64,000 bases of DNA from Ochrobactrum vermis. Lineage in GTDB: Bacteria > Pseudomonadota > Alphaproteobacteria > Rhizobiales > Rhizobiaceae. Positions 7,292 through 16,217 of the stretch are shown here, piece after piece. The position numbers and the translations under genes are program-made. A model generated the notes under the pieces. It ran no database searches and was not told the DNA's origin. It was given only the letters and a program-made list of their open reading frames with translations. The DNA lies in the NCBI RefSeq assembly GCF_002975205.1, contig NZ_PCOC01000002.1:1131001-1195000 (forward strand), given 5' to 3'. How positions within the stretch are numbered: position 1 is the stretch's first letter; each line of letters begins with the position of its first letter.

Positions 7292-10200
7292 CGGGTCGCA
7301 TCCTCTGGCATGCGGTTCATCTGCTCAAATAGAGCGTTTGTGCGATCAGAAACGTCTTTCGCGTACTTGCGTTGTTGAATGAGCTTATCGCGTGCCAGTG
7401 AGGCCGCTCTGTCAGGATCGAAGAACACGCGCACGATGTTGCCGTCATCGTCGGTGAGTATATCCTCGAATCCGGTTTCTGGATCGACCTTTGCAACGAG
7501 ATAGCCCGGTAACTGCTTGTTCTGAATTTCGCCTTCGGTCTTGGTGTCGGAAACGAGCGATAGACGATCAATATCCATCCCGCGCGCAGACGCGAATTCT
7601 GAAAGTTGATCGCTCATCCAGTCTTTGGAACCGTTAACATCCGGATAGAAGGATTCCGGGGCGTAAAGCATAACCCGGCCATTGACCGCGGCTGATGCTG
7701 ACCATTTTTCACGCATACGAATAACAGCCTGTTCTTTTGCCTTGCCGATATCGTTCAGCGCACCGTTGCGTTCGCCTACCAGCGTTACATAATCGTTAAG
7801 CATCATGCGTTGGGTAAGAGCGTCGGTCGGTGCGTCTGGATTTGTGAACCAGGCATTACCGATCTGTCCGGTGAGATCGTTGACCGAAGCCTTGCGGGCT
7901 TCCTTCTCACCAGCTGTAACAAGCGGCCTGACGCGTTCCTGCCATTTCGGGTCGTTCCGCTGCTTGAGCCAGTCTTTTGCCTCTTCCGGGCCGTAATAGC
8001 GGACGCGCGCCTGCCAATCTTGCAAACGATCAACAATATCTTTGGAATAGGTTCGCTCAACCGCACCAATACCGACATGTTCGCTCAATGTCTGAAGCTG
8101 TTGCATGGCTGCCATATGCTTGTTCGGATCAACGGAAACAGCCGCGCCCGAAATGATGTCCTTGTATTTTGGATCTTCTAAAGTTGCTTCGAACGTATCG
8201 CTCGGCATTTGCAACAGCGATGACGTCAAGGAATTCAGCGCCGCCGGATCATCGGAGCGCCATATCTGACCAAGAGCGTTGAAATCGCTTGGACGGAAAA
8301 CAGAAGGTGGTGAGGAAATCTCTCCGGCTGAAACAAGGGCCATGCCTGCACGCTGGCGGGAAGCTACGGCCGCATTGATCGCGTCGGGATCATTTCCCGA
8401 AGGAAAGCCGGATAGCGCCCCTACGGATTGACTGTAACGGCTGGCACCATATCCAATCGGATCATCCTTTAGGGCCTTAGCCTGTGCGGTTTCCGCTTCT
8501 CGATATGACTGAACGGCCTGATGCTGTGCGATTGTTGCACCATCAGACTGCATTCCCGCCTCTATCGCGGTGATAACGGCATCACGGTCGGACTTATCGG
8601 GATATTGCAGTTCAAGGTTTTGCAGGAATTCTGCGCCGCGGAGAACTTCGGAGTATTTCAGACGCAGGCTATCACTGGTGAATTGTGGAATTGCGTCGGC
8701 AAGAGTCTGTATCTCGTCGAGCGAAGGGATATTTCCCTTCGTGAACATCTGTTTGAAGTCGTCGAAATGGAGTTCGTAGCGGTCAGTGACGGCGTCACGA
8801 AGGCCTTTGACGTAATCTGGGTCGCGCACCCAAGCCGGGGTGGGACCGCTCGATGCACCTCTGCGCGTGCTGTCATCCTCAATGTGCCAATTCTCATTCG
8901 AGAGCGGGAATTTCAGCCCGAAGTCTTTGGCGTGCGAATGCAACCAGTCAACGACTTCAGGCGGAGCGTTCTTCAAACTCTGACCATTATACGAGAGATC
9001 GGCAGCAGTACCGTGATTGTGGTTCGACCCCTTCGAACCAGCCACGCCCGGAGGTGGTGCAACCCATTTACGAGCTTCTGCAACTGAGCCGTATTTCTTT
9101 AGAGCATCATTCCAAAGCTCAGTTTGACGTTCGACCGAACGCGCCCCGGAATAGATGCCGAGCTTTTCCGCGATGCCGGGAGGAGCGGCTTGGATCAAAG
9201 AAGCGAGTTTGTTACCGAAACCCGCGTCCATGCCATCAACGTGACTGGCATCTTTATTACTGCGGGCAAGAAGGAAAGCGCGTGCTTCAGAAGGTCCAGA
9301 CTGTCCCAACTTCCGACCTGATGATGCATCCAAATTTGGGCGCATCAAATTGCCGGTATAAGATACCAGTGAGCCGGTAGGGGTATTAGCCGATTTTCTG
9401 GCATATTGGTCGCGATACATATCGCGGTCGTTGGCCAGTTTCGCAGCTTCCGAAAATTTTCCGGTCTGCCAAAGGCCTTGATATACCGCGGCATAATCCG
9501 GGCTGTCGTATCCATAACCGGCTTTAAATTGGTCCGTGAGATCTTTACCTTTCGCAAGGAATGGCTTTGCCTCTTCGTCCCAAATTGCCTTTTGAGCCGT
9601 GATACGCTCTCTCATCATTCCCGCAAGCTGGTTGCGTTCTGGCAGAGAAAGAGTGAGGGATGTATCGGTTCGCACACGATCAATGAGCTTGAGTGCGCCA
9701 GCGGTGTTGCCAGCCCCTACAAGATCATCGACGTTTCCGACAAGCGAATAGCCTATGGCAGCGGACTCTACACGCCGCTTTTCAATTTCGGCTTGCTTCG
9801 CGCTGTATGCAAAATCCGGATTGGTGGCTAATTCGTCCAAGAGCGAAACAAGCTTGCCACTCGTTGACTTGTATTGTTCCGTGTTCACACCACCAGAACG
9901 CGCTAATGTGAACAAATCATCCATGTACATTTGCTTTGTGGCTTCCATGTCGCCCTTAGCGACCTGAATGTCACGCTTGCGTCGTTGCTCAGAGACACCT
10001 AGCGCAAATTGCTGGCCTTCCTCATCGAGAAGCCCGGATACGACGCCGCGCATCTCTTTTGGGGCATTACTCAGAAATTGGTTCTTGAAGCCGTGCCAAG
10101 CACTCTCAAAAGCCTTAACGTCGCCGGTGTGTTCGGTTGAAAGCGCTTGAGCGGCTTTCCTTATATCGAGAGCGGAGCGAGCAGCAAAGCCTTGCATTGC

Positions 10201-10458
10201 AGCCCGATTATAGGCCCGGCCCGTCTCGCTGTAATTGCTGCGAAGATCGACTTGGAGATTGCCCGCGTCATCTCGATAAGGCGCACTCTGTCCGTCGATA
10301 CCCGACTGAAACACTTGGCCTTCTTCCAGTTTTGTACCGATACTACCTATTGCGTCAGCGATTTGCATAAATGGATTTGCGGCGGTAGACCCCGATACAG
10401 CAGACTGTGGGCCTTGGAAGATTGATTTGCGATCAGCAACAGAAGGGAGACGGGCCAA
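7288..10458 (-). CDS. large virion protein with an M15-type peptidoglycan peptidase domain
   Basis: 1056 residues. Around residues 400-530 is an M15/VanY-like D,D-peptidase domain, with the zinc-binding SNHNHGTAADL motif at ~479 and ENWHIE at ~523. The rest is long, helical and soluble, with no signal peptide, as expected of a protein carried inside a virion or tail. Such domains cut peptidoglycan crosslinks during genome injection, the role that the transglycosylase domain of T7 gp16 plays. The ATG at 10458 is the first Met. It is translationally coupled to the 1119-residue protein (ATGA at 7288-7291). Confidence 0.7.
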   Translation of the reverse strand: MARLPSVADRKSIFQGPQSAVSGSTAANPFMQIADAIGSIGTKLEEGQVFQSGIDGQSAPYRDDAGNLQVDLRSNYSETGRAYNRAAMQGFAARSALDIRKAAQALSTEHTGDVKAFESAWHGFKNQFLSNAPKEMRGVVSGLLDEEGQQFALGVSEQRRKRDIQVAKGDMEATKQMYMDDLFTLARSGGVNTEQYKSTSGKLVSLLDELATNPDFAYSAKQAEIEKRRVESAAIGYSLVGNVDDLVGAGNTAGALKLIDRVRTDTSLTLSLPERNQLAGMMRERITAQKAIWDEEAKPFLAKGKDLTDQFKAGYGYDSPDYAAVYQGLWQTGKFSEAAKLANDRDMYRDQYARKSANTPTGSLVSYTGNLMRPNLDASSGRKLGQSGPSEARAFLLARSNKDASHVDGMDAGFGNKLASLIQAAPPGIAEKLGIYSGARSVERQTELWNDALKKYGSVAEARKWVAPPPGVAGSKGSNHNHGTAADLSYNGQSLKNAPPEVVDWLHSHAKDFGLKFPLSNENWHIEDDSTRRGASSGPTPAWVRDPDYVKGLRDAVTDRYELHFDDFKQMFTKGNIPSLDEIQTLADAIPQFTSDSLRLKYSEVLRGAEFLQNLELQYPDKSDRDAVITAIEAGMQSDGATIAQHQAVQSYREAETAQAKALKDDPIGYGASRYSQSVGALSGFPSGNDPDAINAAVASRQRAGMALVSAGEISSPPSVFRPSDFNALGQIWRSDDPAALNSLTSSLLQMPSDTFEATLEDPKYKDIISGAAVSVDPNKHMAAMQQLQTLSEHVGIGAVERTYSKDIVDRLQDWQARVRYYGPEEAKDWLKQRNDPKWQERVRPLVTAGEKEARKASVNDLTGQIGNAWFTNPDAPTDALTQRMMLNDYVTLVGERNGALNDIGKAKEQAVIRMREKWSASAAVNGRVMLYAPESFYPDVNGSKDWMSDQLSEFASARGMDIDRLSLVSDTKTEGEIQNKQLPGYLVAKVDPETGFEDILTDDDGNIVRVFFDPDRAASLARDKLIQQRKYAKDVSDRTNALFEQMNRMPEDATR

Positions 10459-10593
10459 TTTTACGCTCTCTGTTTAGGTAACGAAACGTATCAAAACCTA
10501 ACAGTGGCTGTCGTTCAGGCGCAAAGCACATCTTGGCGCTCAGATTGTTTCGAAGTATATATCGAAATGGCTCAGGAATTTTTGGGGTGTGGG

Positions 10594-10827
10594 ATGCGGG
10601 AAATTCTCGTTAAAATTATATCGCTGCTCGACGTGTCTGAAACAAAACCGTACGAAGCCGAAGGCTGGCAGCGAGCAAAGCTCCAATCTCCTTTTCGCAA
10701 AATGTCAGATGGAACGCGTAGCGATGGCTTTCATATCATTCTGAAGCGATGGAATGACGCGGCTAAAAAATGGGAAATGAAAGAAGTACCCGAAACTGAA
10801 GACGAATTTATGGGGCGTCAGTGGTAA
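10594..10827 (+). CDS. hypothetical protein inside the structural module
   Basis: About 77 residues from ATG 10594, preceded by a G-rich ribosome-binding region; earlier starts at 10567 and 10504 are possible. It runs opposite to the surrounding structural genes and overlaps the 3' end of the 85-residue gene by 20 bp. The C-terminal half (DGFHIILKRWNDAAKKWEMKEVPETEDEF) looks like a small beta-alpha domain. It is not recognised. Its opposite orientation among late genes is typical of a phage moron. Confidence 0.5.
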   Translation: MREILVKIISLLDVSETKPYEAEGWQRAKLQSPFRKMSDGTRSDGFHIILKRWNDAAKKWEMKEVPETEDEFMGRQW

Positions 10828-11065
10828 GTGTCACATTCAGAATTTGCTGAATCTTTATTTCAACACCAAATACCGTTTCTCGAACTTCCTTAAGTACCCC
10901 ATTAGTTTCAGCTGCCTCGAGCAATTTTTTGGCATAATGCTGAAGCACATTCACTCCCTCGTGGGGCGCGATCAATTTCTTTTCGATCATGACATCGAGC
11001 AAAACAAACGTTGTGCTGGATGCAGCGTGAAGAATTGTTTCTGCAAAGGTTGATGAATTATCCAT
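10808..11065 (-). CDS. small helical protein downstream of the tail fibre
   Basis: An 85-residue protein, almost entirely helical and without membrane segments. It starts three bases after the tail-fibre stop on the same strand, so it is probably co-translated with the fibre. Small proteins in this position are often fibre chaperones, immunity proteins or lysis accessories; nothing in the sequence decides between these. It shares only general character with the 74- and 78-residue proteins at 2.2-2.6 kb. Confidence 0.6.
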   Translation of the reverse strand: MDNSSTFAETILHAASSTTFVLLDVMIEKKLIAPHEGVNVLQHYAKKLLEAAETNGVLKEVRETVFGVEIKIQQILNVTLTTDAP

Positions 11066-11068
11066 AGC

Positions 11069-13036
11069 TTAATATTGCCTTCCACTCCAATGCGTCCAAG
11101 CCGCATTTCCAGATACGGTTGAAGAACCAGCATCCCCGCCACGCACGAATAGCTCATAATAAGCGCTGCCATCCGTTGTGTCGCGAACTGTCACACAGAT
11201 CGATCGGGCCACGCCGTTTGCCCCTGATGAATTTAGGAGCGCACTCTTAAATTCTACGCCACTCTTGAAAATCGACACGCCAAGGATCTGGTCAGCCCCC
11301 GCAACTGACGAAAGAGTAACAGTTGCCGAAATCGCCACTTCTCCAGCGCGTGGATTCCATCGGTTGTTTGTTGTGTCGTAATCGCCGCCATAGGTAAACT
11401 GCAAAGCTGGCATTGTAAGCTTAACCCAATTGCCATTCGTAACGACTTGGTTGGCCCCATTTTTGTGCGCCGAAAACATAGACGCGGCATCAAGCCGACC
11501 GCCACTACGTTCCACCCCGTGAATATTCCCCGGAAAAACGTTTCGCGTGTCCAGATTTGCACGAATAACACCGTTGTAGTGAACCAGATAAGTGCGCCCG
11601 GTTGCAGGCCCTGAATACGCAACTCCGATAACGAAGAGAGAACTTGATGCAACGCCAGCAAACTGACCGTTGAAATTCGGGGTATTGAAAAGAGAAACTA
11701 CCTGCCCCGCGATACGCATGAAAGCGCCTTCGGTGCAGTGATAATGGTTGAGTGCTCCGCCTGTGATGGAATAAGGCCCCGTGATTTCAAGGCCCGCACC
11801 ATCCGTTGCCATCATGTGGTCAGTGACCGAAGCTCCCGGCGTTCCACATTGACCAAATTGGAGATTATCGCCAGAAATGAAGCTGCCAACGCCGCGAGCA
11901 AACATGCAGTAGTTATTTGCGTTCAGTGGGTCCAACTTCATCCAAGTCAGATGCACCCTGGCACCCGATAGAGATTGAAAACCGCCCGCGACATTTACAT
12001 CAGTCAACGCCGCCCCAATGCCACGGAACACAACCGGCGTCGGATTCGCGCCTTGCCCGACCGGCTGGCCGACACAATAGACAGTTTCGGTATAGGTGCC
12101 ATCGTAAATATTGACATAGGCGGTGAACCCATTCAGGTCGATATTTCCATAGACTTCCTGACGCGCACGGTTGATCGTCTTGAATGCGCGGTTCGAAGCA
12201 TTCGACGAGCCGTCGTTGGTGTCGTTGCCATCTGGTCGAACATAATAATTTCGGTCGGACCACAGACGTTCACGTAGCTTCAGCTTCTTCTGGAAGGCGA
12301 CTTCTTGCCCGGTTTTAAGCCGGGACGGCATAATATCTTCAAATTTATACCAAGTGCGTCCATCACCAGAGACGATAGTGTCACTCGAACCACTGTTCGT
12401 TGCGATATACAGCCCACCATCGCCATCGCCGGGAATGGTTCTGCCAAGCGTCAGAATGGAACTGAAACCGGGCTTTACCTGTGCGAAACCAACAGCGAGA
12501 TTTGTTTCAAAAATATGCTCAGAGATTGGACCGCCTTGTCCTATGAGGGAGGCTAGAGCGGTATCGCCGTTTTGCCGGTCGATAATTTCTTGGTTTATAC
12601 GGTTGTTTAGTGCTGCATCGCCAGCAATACGCGCCGTGATTTCGTCCTTCAAACCATTTGAAAATCCGTCTGCATCGCGCCGGACTTCCTGCATCTCAGC
12701 TTCAAGCCGGTTCAGGGAGTAATTATGATCAGGAATGCGGAGCGGAGCACCGCTCATATACTGGTCTGTACGGCGTGGGTTGCGCCTGCCTCGAACTGTT
12801 ACAAATCCCGCAATGGCTACGTTCATCCGCACGACAGCGTTGGTTGAGATACCTTCGTTGAAGTCAGCGATGATTGTGAAGTCTGTCCGCAGTTCCCCAT
12901 TCACCTCGACCTGAAGATCGGTTGCGGGAAACTCCCCGACGTTCTTTCCGAAGATCGGGTAGTTAACGGGGAAATCCGTTGTCGGAACAACTGGATTGTA
13001 AAAGGCTTCGCGAGTGGATGCTGTGATCGTAACCAT
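11069..13036 (-). CDS. phage tail fibre/spike with a T7-like head-binding domain and beta-helix body
   Basis: 655 residues. Residues ~10-130 match the pattern of T7 gp17-type N-terminal adaptor domains: a short strand-rich region with VNGELRTDF, then GRRNPRRTDQYMSGAPLR and a coiled coil starting LNRLEAEMQEVRRDADG. From about residue 260 a right-handed beta-helix begins with YYVRPDGNDTNDGSS and AFKTINRARQEV, the classic start of pectin-lyase-fold spikes. The C-terminal ~120 residues are probably a trimerising or receptor-binding tip. It would bind the cell surface and set host range. It is the first gene of the minus-strand structural block. The ATG at 13036 is the first Met. Confidence 0.75.
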   Translation of the reverse strand: MVTITASTREAFYNPVVPTTDFPVNYPIFGKNVGEFPATDLQVEVNGELRTDFTIIADFNEGISTNAVVRMNVAIAGFVTVRGRRNPRRTDQYMSGAPLRIPDHNYSLNRLEAEMQEVRRDADGFSNGLKDEITARIAGDAALNNRINQEIIDRQNGDTALASLIGQGGPISEHIFETNLAVGFAQVKPGFSSILTLGRTIPGDGDGGLYIATNSGSSDTIVSGDGRTWYKFEDIMPSRLKTGQEVAFQKKLKLRERLWSDRNYYVRPDGNDTNDGSSNASNRAFKTINRARQEVYGNIDLNGFTAYVNIYDGTYTETVYCVGQPVGQGANPTPVVFRGIGAALTDVNVAGGFQSLSGARVHLTWMKLDPLNANNYCMFARGVGSFISGDNLQFGQCGTPGASVTDHMMATDGAGLEITGPYSITGGALNHYHCTEGAFMRIAGQVVSLFNTPNFNGQFAGVASSSLFVIGVAYSGPATGRTYLVHYNGVIRANLDTRNVFPGNIHGVERSGGRLDAASMFSAHKNGANQVVTNGNWVKLTMPALQFTYGGDYDTTNNRWNPRAGEVAISATVTLSSVAGADQILGVSIFKSGVEFKSALLNSSGANGVARSICVTVRDTTDGSAYYELFVRGGDAGSSTVSGNAAWTHWSGRQY

Positions 13037-13168
13037 GCCCGCGAATATTCACGGACATGGTAATATTAGCAAAGCACAGCCTAAGCCATTGCTTTAGCCC
13101 TAAGCGTTGTAGTGAAATGTCCGCCGGGGATTCGCCCGGAATATGGGCGTGTGATTGAAGAGGCGGGA

Positions 13169-14350
13169 ATGAAAGAGAGTTTTTTAGAAGTTGATTTTGG
13201 CAGGTCTAACGGGTCTTTGAGTTATGACGCTCTTGAAAATGTGGTCAGTTTCCTGGATCAGGAAATGAAATTTCTTAACTGGTTAGGGTCTGCGCCGGTC
13301 CAAGGTAATATCGATGCTCCGTGGAGTCAAATTAACCATCAGTTCAATCAGATCAATAAATTCGTCAGACGGGATAATAGTGACGAACGAGAGCGTACGC
13401 AGTTAAAAACAGCATTAGAACAAGCTTTTCGTGGTGCTAAAATACCGCTTTCAACTTCTCCGGTAGGAAGTTTTATAAATGAACTGCGGACGGAATCGCC
13501 GATAGCAGCGGCTGCTGCATTGACTTCGTGGATGAATTTGCCGGGTCTGAACTGGTCAAATTATGAACACATCAAAGGAGCGATCCTAATGGTCGCCTTT
13601 GATGAAAAGATCACATCAAAAGCCCCTGCGGCAGTTCAAAAATCATTGGAGAAGCTTCACCAAAAGTTTGTCGACGCACGTGAAAATACGGAGAGCGAAA
13701 CACAGGAGCAACGTCAGAAGTTTGACTCAGAAAGAGTAGCTGTGCGCAGCGCAACCGCCCTCACACTCCGTCAAGCTAGGCAACGTTCTTGGGTTGTCAG
13801 GAAGCGGACAGACATCAAAACGGAAGCTGCAATCAAGAGTATTCAGGAAACGGAAGCTCTATATCGAGAGCATATGCGTCTTAAGGCACCCGTAGAGTAC
13901 TGGAAAAAGAAATCGAAAACTCATTTCGACAATGCAGCGTCGTACAGACGCGGATTGCTGTGGTTCTCTGTCCCGGCATCGCTTCTCCTTCTTGGTATCC
14001 TTTCGCTCATAGCGCGTCACGCAGTTCTGACTGCCACAGCCGATAAACCCGCAGCTGTATATTTAACGTTAGTAACAATGGGAATTGTGGCAACGACTAT
14101 TGTTTTTTGGGCCGCAAGAATAATCATACGTTTGTTTCTAAGCGAGCATCACCTAGCAATTGATGCAGAGGAACGAGCCGTTATGACGGAAACATATCTT
14201 GCGCTGACCGCATCCAACGCAGCCACCGAAGAGGACAGGGCAATAATCCTAACGACTCTGTTCCGTCCTACAGCGGATGGTATTGTAAAAGATGACGCTG
14301 GACCGGATCTCAGCCCAGCTTCATTACTTTCCAGAATTGGAACACGGTAA
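13169..14350 (+). CDS. two-TM coiled-coil membrane protein of unknown function
   Basis: 393 residues from ATG 13169, chosen for its GAGGCGGGA ribosome-binding site; GTG 13112 would add 19 residues. The N-terminal ~180 residues are soluble. They are followed by a charged helical region (~160-250), two membrane segments (GLLWFSVPASLLLLGILSLI, and the stretch from VYLTLVTMGIVATTIVFW), and a conserved-looking cytoplasmic tail (SEHHLAIDAEERAVMTETYLA, then DRAIILTTLFRP). From memory this layout recalls the DUF6161-type family, which has no known function. It is divergent from the tail fibre and has its own promoter region, like a cargo gene. Exclusion or defence is possible but unproven. Confidence 0.75.
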   Translation: MKESFLEVDFGRSNGSLSYDALENVVSFLDQEMKFLNWLGSAPVQGNIDAPWSQINHQFNQINKFVRRDNSDERERTQLKTALEQAFRGAKIPLSTSPVGSFINELRTESPIAAAAALTSWMNLPGLNWSNYEHIKGAILMVAFDEKITSKAPAAVQKSLEKLHQKFVDARENTESETQEQRQKFDSERVAVRSATALTLRQARQRSWVVRKRTDIKTEAAIKSIQETEALYREHMRLKAPVEYWKKKSKTHFDNAASYRRGLLWFSVPASLLLLGILSLIARHAVLTATADKPAAVYLTLVTMGIVATTIVFWAARIIIRLFLSEHHLAIDAEERAVMTETYLALTASNAATEEDRAIILTTLFRPTADGIVKDDAGPDLSPASLLSRIGTR

Positions 14351-14594
14351 TAACAGAATGCGAGTTTTGGTGCATGGCTCGGGACAACGTCACCACGTGA
14401 ACACCAGAACGTTTGATCGAGTCTTCTTTATCCATTTTTCGTATCCCGTGAAACCATCACTTTGATCCAGCAGTAATGCAACGCTATCGTCTGGCATGTG
14501 CGGCTGTGGCGCTTGGTGTGCAATTCGACTGGTTATCGCTAAGCGTGATCCCCACAGTACCGGTTGAGATCAAAATGATTGGGCATGTGACGCC

Positions 14595-14813
14595 ATGAAC
14601 ATATTTGAAGGCTGGTCTGGTGATAGTCCTTGGTACGAGAATGGCGATTATGACGGCACACAATGCGAGCGCTGCAATCGTACTCGTGTAATGCTGTGCG
14701 ATGCACCTGATGGAACGCAGCACCGTGTTTGCGAGAAATGCAGTTGGGATAATACCGCTCACGAGTTTGCCGCCGCTGTTGAATTCAGACCAGAGGGATC
14801 AGCACTGCAATGA
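14595..14813 (+). CDS. small zinc-ribbon-like protein
   Basis: A 72-residue protein with two CxxC pairs (CERC and CEKC) about 25 residues apart, as in a small zinc ribbon. It is not otherwise recognised. Its stop overlaps the next start (ATGA, 14810-14813), so it forms a coupled pair with the 69-residue protein. Phages and satellites often carry such small zinc proteins as regulators. Confidence 0.6.
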   Translation: MNIFEGWSGDSPWYENGDYDGTQCERCNRTRVMLCDAPDGTQHRVCEKCSWDNTAHEFAAAVEFRPEGSALQ

Positions 14814-15019
14814 CAAACCTTAAGATCAGTCAAGTGAACGGTGTTACGAGATGCACGTTTGAGATCGAGGATAATGAGCTGCAACAACTCGAACGGCTGC
14901 AACTGAACCGTGCTGATGGTGATATCCCATATCTCTCGGCATTGAAGGCTGCATTGGTATTGGAAGCAATATTCCAACGCCTGCATAACGAGGCAATCGA
15001 CAAAGCCTTAGACCAATAA
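14810..15019 (+). CDS. small hypothetical protein
   Basis: A 69-residue protein that begins with a short strand pair (LKISQVNGVTRCTFEI) and continues as helices. It has no known motif. It is coupled to the preceding zinc-ribbon-like gene by a four-base overlap and is followed 23 bp later by a small membrane protein, so the three probably form one transcript. Confidence 0.55.
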   Translation: MTNLKISQVNGVTRCTFEIEDNELQQLERLQLNRADGDIPYLSALKAALVLEAIFQRLHNEAIDKALDQ

Positions 15020-15042
15020 TCATCAATCAGAATAGAGGGGGA

Positions 15043-15336
15043 ATGATGAATACGTTTGCTTTTGCATCAGTCGGATTGTGGGCCATATCAAGCGGGCTAT
15101 GGGTTTGGGCGGCATGCGTGAAGCCGCCTATTTTACTACACCCCAAAGGCAACGACGGCGCAATTATTTTCGGTGATAAGCAGGGAGAGGGGAGCTTCTT
15201 TGGTGCTCAAATACCATCTTACTCCACTCAAATCGTCTACTACAAAAAGACGACCTTACGGAATACGTTGGCTGCTGGTGTGAGTGCTGCTGCATCCGCC
15301 GCGGCAGCTCTGGCAATCTGTTTCCCCGACATATGA
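15043..15336 (+). CDS. small protein with two membrane segments
   Basis: A 97-residue protein preceded by an AGAGGGGGA ribosome-binding site. Two hydrophobic segments are visible: residues ~4-25 (FAFASVGLWAISSGLWVWAA) and ~74-92, an Ala-rich stretch near the C-terminus. A soluble loop of about 45 residues lies between them. It is not recognised. Its position at the end of a run of small genes just before HigBA is compatible with cargo such as a superinfection-exclusion protein, without direct evidence. Confidence 0.55.
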   Translation: MMNTFAFASVGLWAISSGLWVWAACVKPPILLHPKGNDGAIIFGDKQGEGSFFGAQIPSYSTQIVYYKKTTLRNTLAAGVSAAASAAAALAICFPDI

Positions 15337-15388
15337 AAGGCATGAAAAAGCCCCGGCAAACCGAGGCTGGCATCAGAATGCATAAAAC

Positions 15389-15444
15389 AATGTAAGTGAA
15401 TAGCTTACATTGCTATTTACATTTGTCAGCAAGTCGCTTACATT
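15389..15444. promoter_or_regulatory. HigA-type operator region upstream of higB
   Basis: AATGTAAG (15389-15396) is followed after seven bases by its perfect complement CTTACATT (15404-15411). The half-site CTTACATT recurs at 15437-15444, with a related TTACATTT between. This cluster lies 55-110 bp upstream of the toxin start, where HigA antitoxins normally bind to repress their own operon. The inverted repeats are seen directly; HigA as the ligand is inferred. Confidence 0.6.
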
Positions 15445-15498
15445 CATGGAGTTCTAAACAAAGAAGGAGAACCGCCATAACGATAAACAGAGGACTAA

Positions 15499-15777
15499 AT
15501 GATCAAGTCATTCAAAAACAAAGACCTGTCCAAATTATTTGAGACAGGTGCATCAGGCAAAATTGGTAACCAATTTCACAAGCGTATTCTTGTGAGGCTT
15601 GATCGTCTGCAACAGGCTGACAGTTTGACAGAACTGGACTTGCCCGGGTTTCAATTCCACTCCCTCAATGGGTTTGACCCAACGAGGTACACCATTCACG
15701 TTAACGGTCCATGGTGTTTAACGTTCGAATTTGTTGATGGCAATGCCTATAACGTAGATTTCGAGCAGTATCATTAA
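15499..15777 (+). CDS. higB: HigB/RelE-family toxin
   Basis: A 92-residue protein of the plasmid-maintenance killer (HigB) family. Features are MIKSFKNKDLSKLFETG at the start, the middle RILVRLDRLQQADSL, and the C-terminal strands ending in ...WCLTFEFVDGNAYNVDFEQYH. HigB proteins are ribosome-dependent mRNA interferases that cut within translated messages. The toxin precedes the antitoxin, as is usual for HigBA. It stabilises the element by post-segregational killing and may act during phage infection. The gap to higA is 82 bp and contains a strong hairpin. Confidence 0.88.
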   Translation: MIKSFKNKDLSKLFETGASGKIGNQFHKRILVRLDRLQQADSLTELDLPGFQFHSLNGFDPTRYTIHVNGPWCLTFEFVDGNAYNVDFEQYH

Positions 15778-15781
15778 AAAT

Positions 15782-15809
15782 CGAGGTTGGCGGACACCTG
15801 CCAACCTCG
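15782..15809 (+). promoter_or_regulatory. hairpin between higB and higA
   Basis: CGAGGTTGGC (15782-15791) pairs perfectly with GCCAACCTCG (15800-15809) across an 8-base loop. It lies five bases after the toxin stop and has no T-run, so it is not a classical terminator. It could be a processing or stability element, or attenuate read-through, allowing different toxin and antitoxin levels from one message. Confidence 0.6.
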
Positions 15810-15859
15810 GGCTACAAACCTCGCGGAAGCGAGATACACAAAGGAAGAAAGGTATAAGA

Positions 15860-16165
15860 ATGTCTCATGATGTGAAGCGGCCACTGAAAAGGCGCCCGCT
15901 ACATCCGGGTGCATTACTTGAGGATATCATTCCCGAAACGAATAAGACTAAAACCGAAATAGCTAATTTACTGGGTATTTCGCGGCAGCAGCTCCATGAT
16001 ATTATGACGGAGCGTAAGCCTGTGTCTGCTAATATAGCGGCACGTTTAGGCAAGTTATTTGGAGACGGTGCAGCGGTATGGCTTCGTATGCAGAGTGCTT
16101 ATGATGCATGGAATGCGGAGAACACTATAGATCTTAGTGAAATTCCGACCATACGCGCCGCATAG
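15860..16165 (+). CDS. higA: HigA antitoxin, XRE-type
   Basis: A 101-residue protein with the HigA signature: an N-terminal RRPLHPGALLEDII, then a helix-turn-helix (KTEIANLLGISRQQLHDIM, NIAARLGKLFGDGAAVWLRMQ) and a C-terminal tail. It neutralises HigB by binding it and represses the operon together with the toxin. It has its own AAGGAAGAAAGG-like ribosome-binding site, so it can be translated separately. A strong terminator follows the gene. Confidence 0.9.
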   Translation: MSHDVKRPLKRRPLHPGALLEDIIPETNKTKTEIANLLGISRQQLHDIMTERKPVSANIAARLGKLFGDGAAVWLRMQSAYDAWNAENTIDLSEIPTIRAA

Positions 16166-16186
16166 GGAAACATCTGAAATCGCCAC

Positions 16187-16217
16187 AAGCCCGCCAGTTA
16201 GTAAACTGGCGGGCTTT
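16187..16217 (+). terminator. terminator after higA
   Basis: A 13-bp perfect stem, AAGCCCGCCAGTT / AACTGGCGGGCTT, with a 4-base loop, is followed by a short T-containing tail. It lies 22 bp after the higA stop. Confidence 0.8.
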
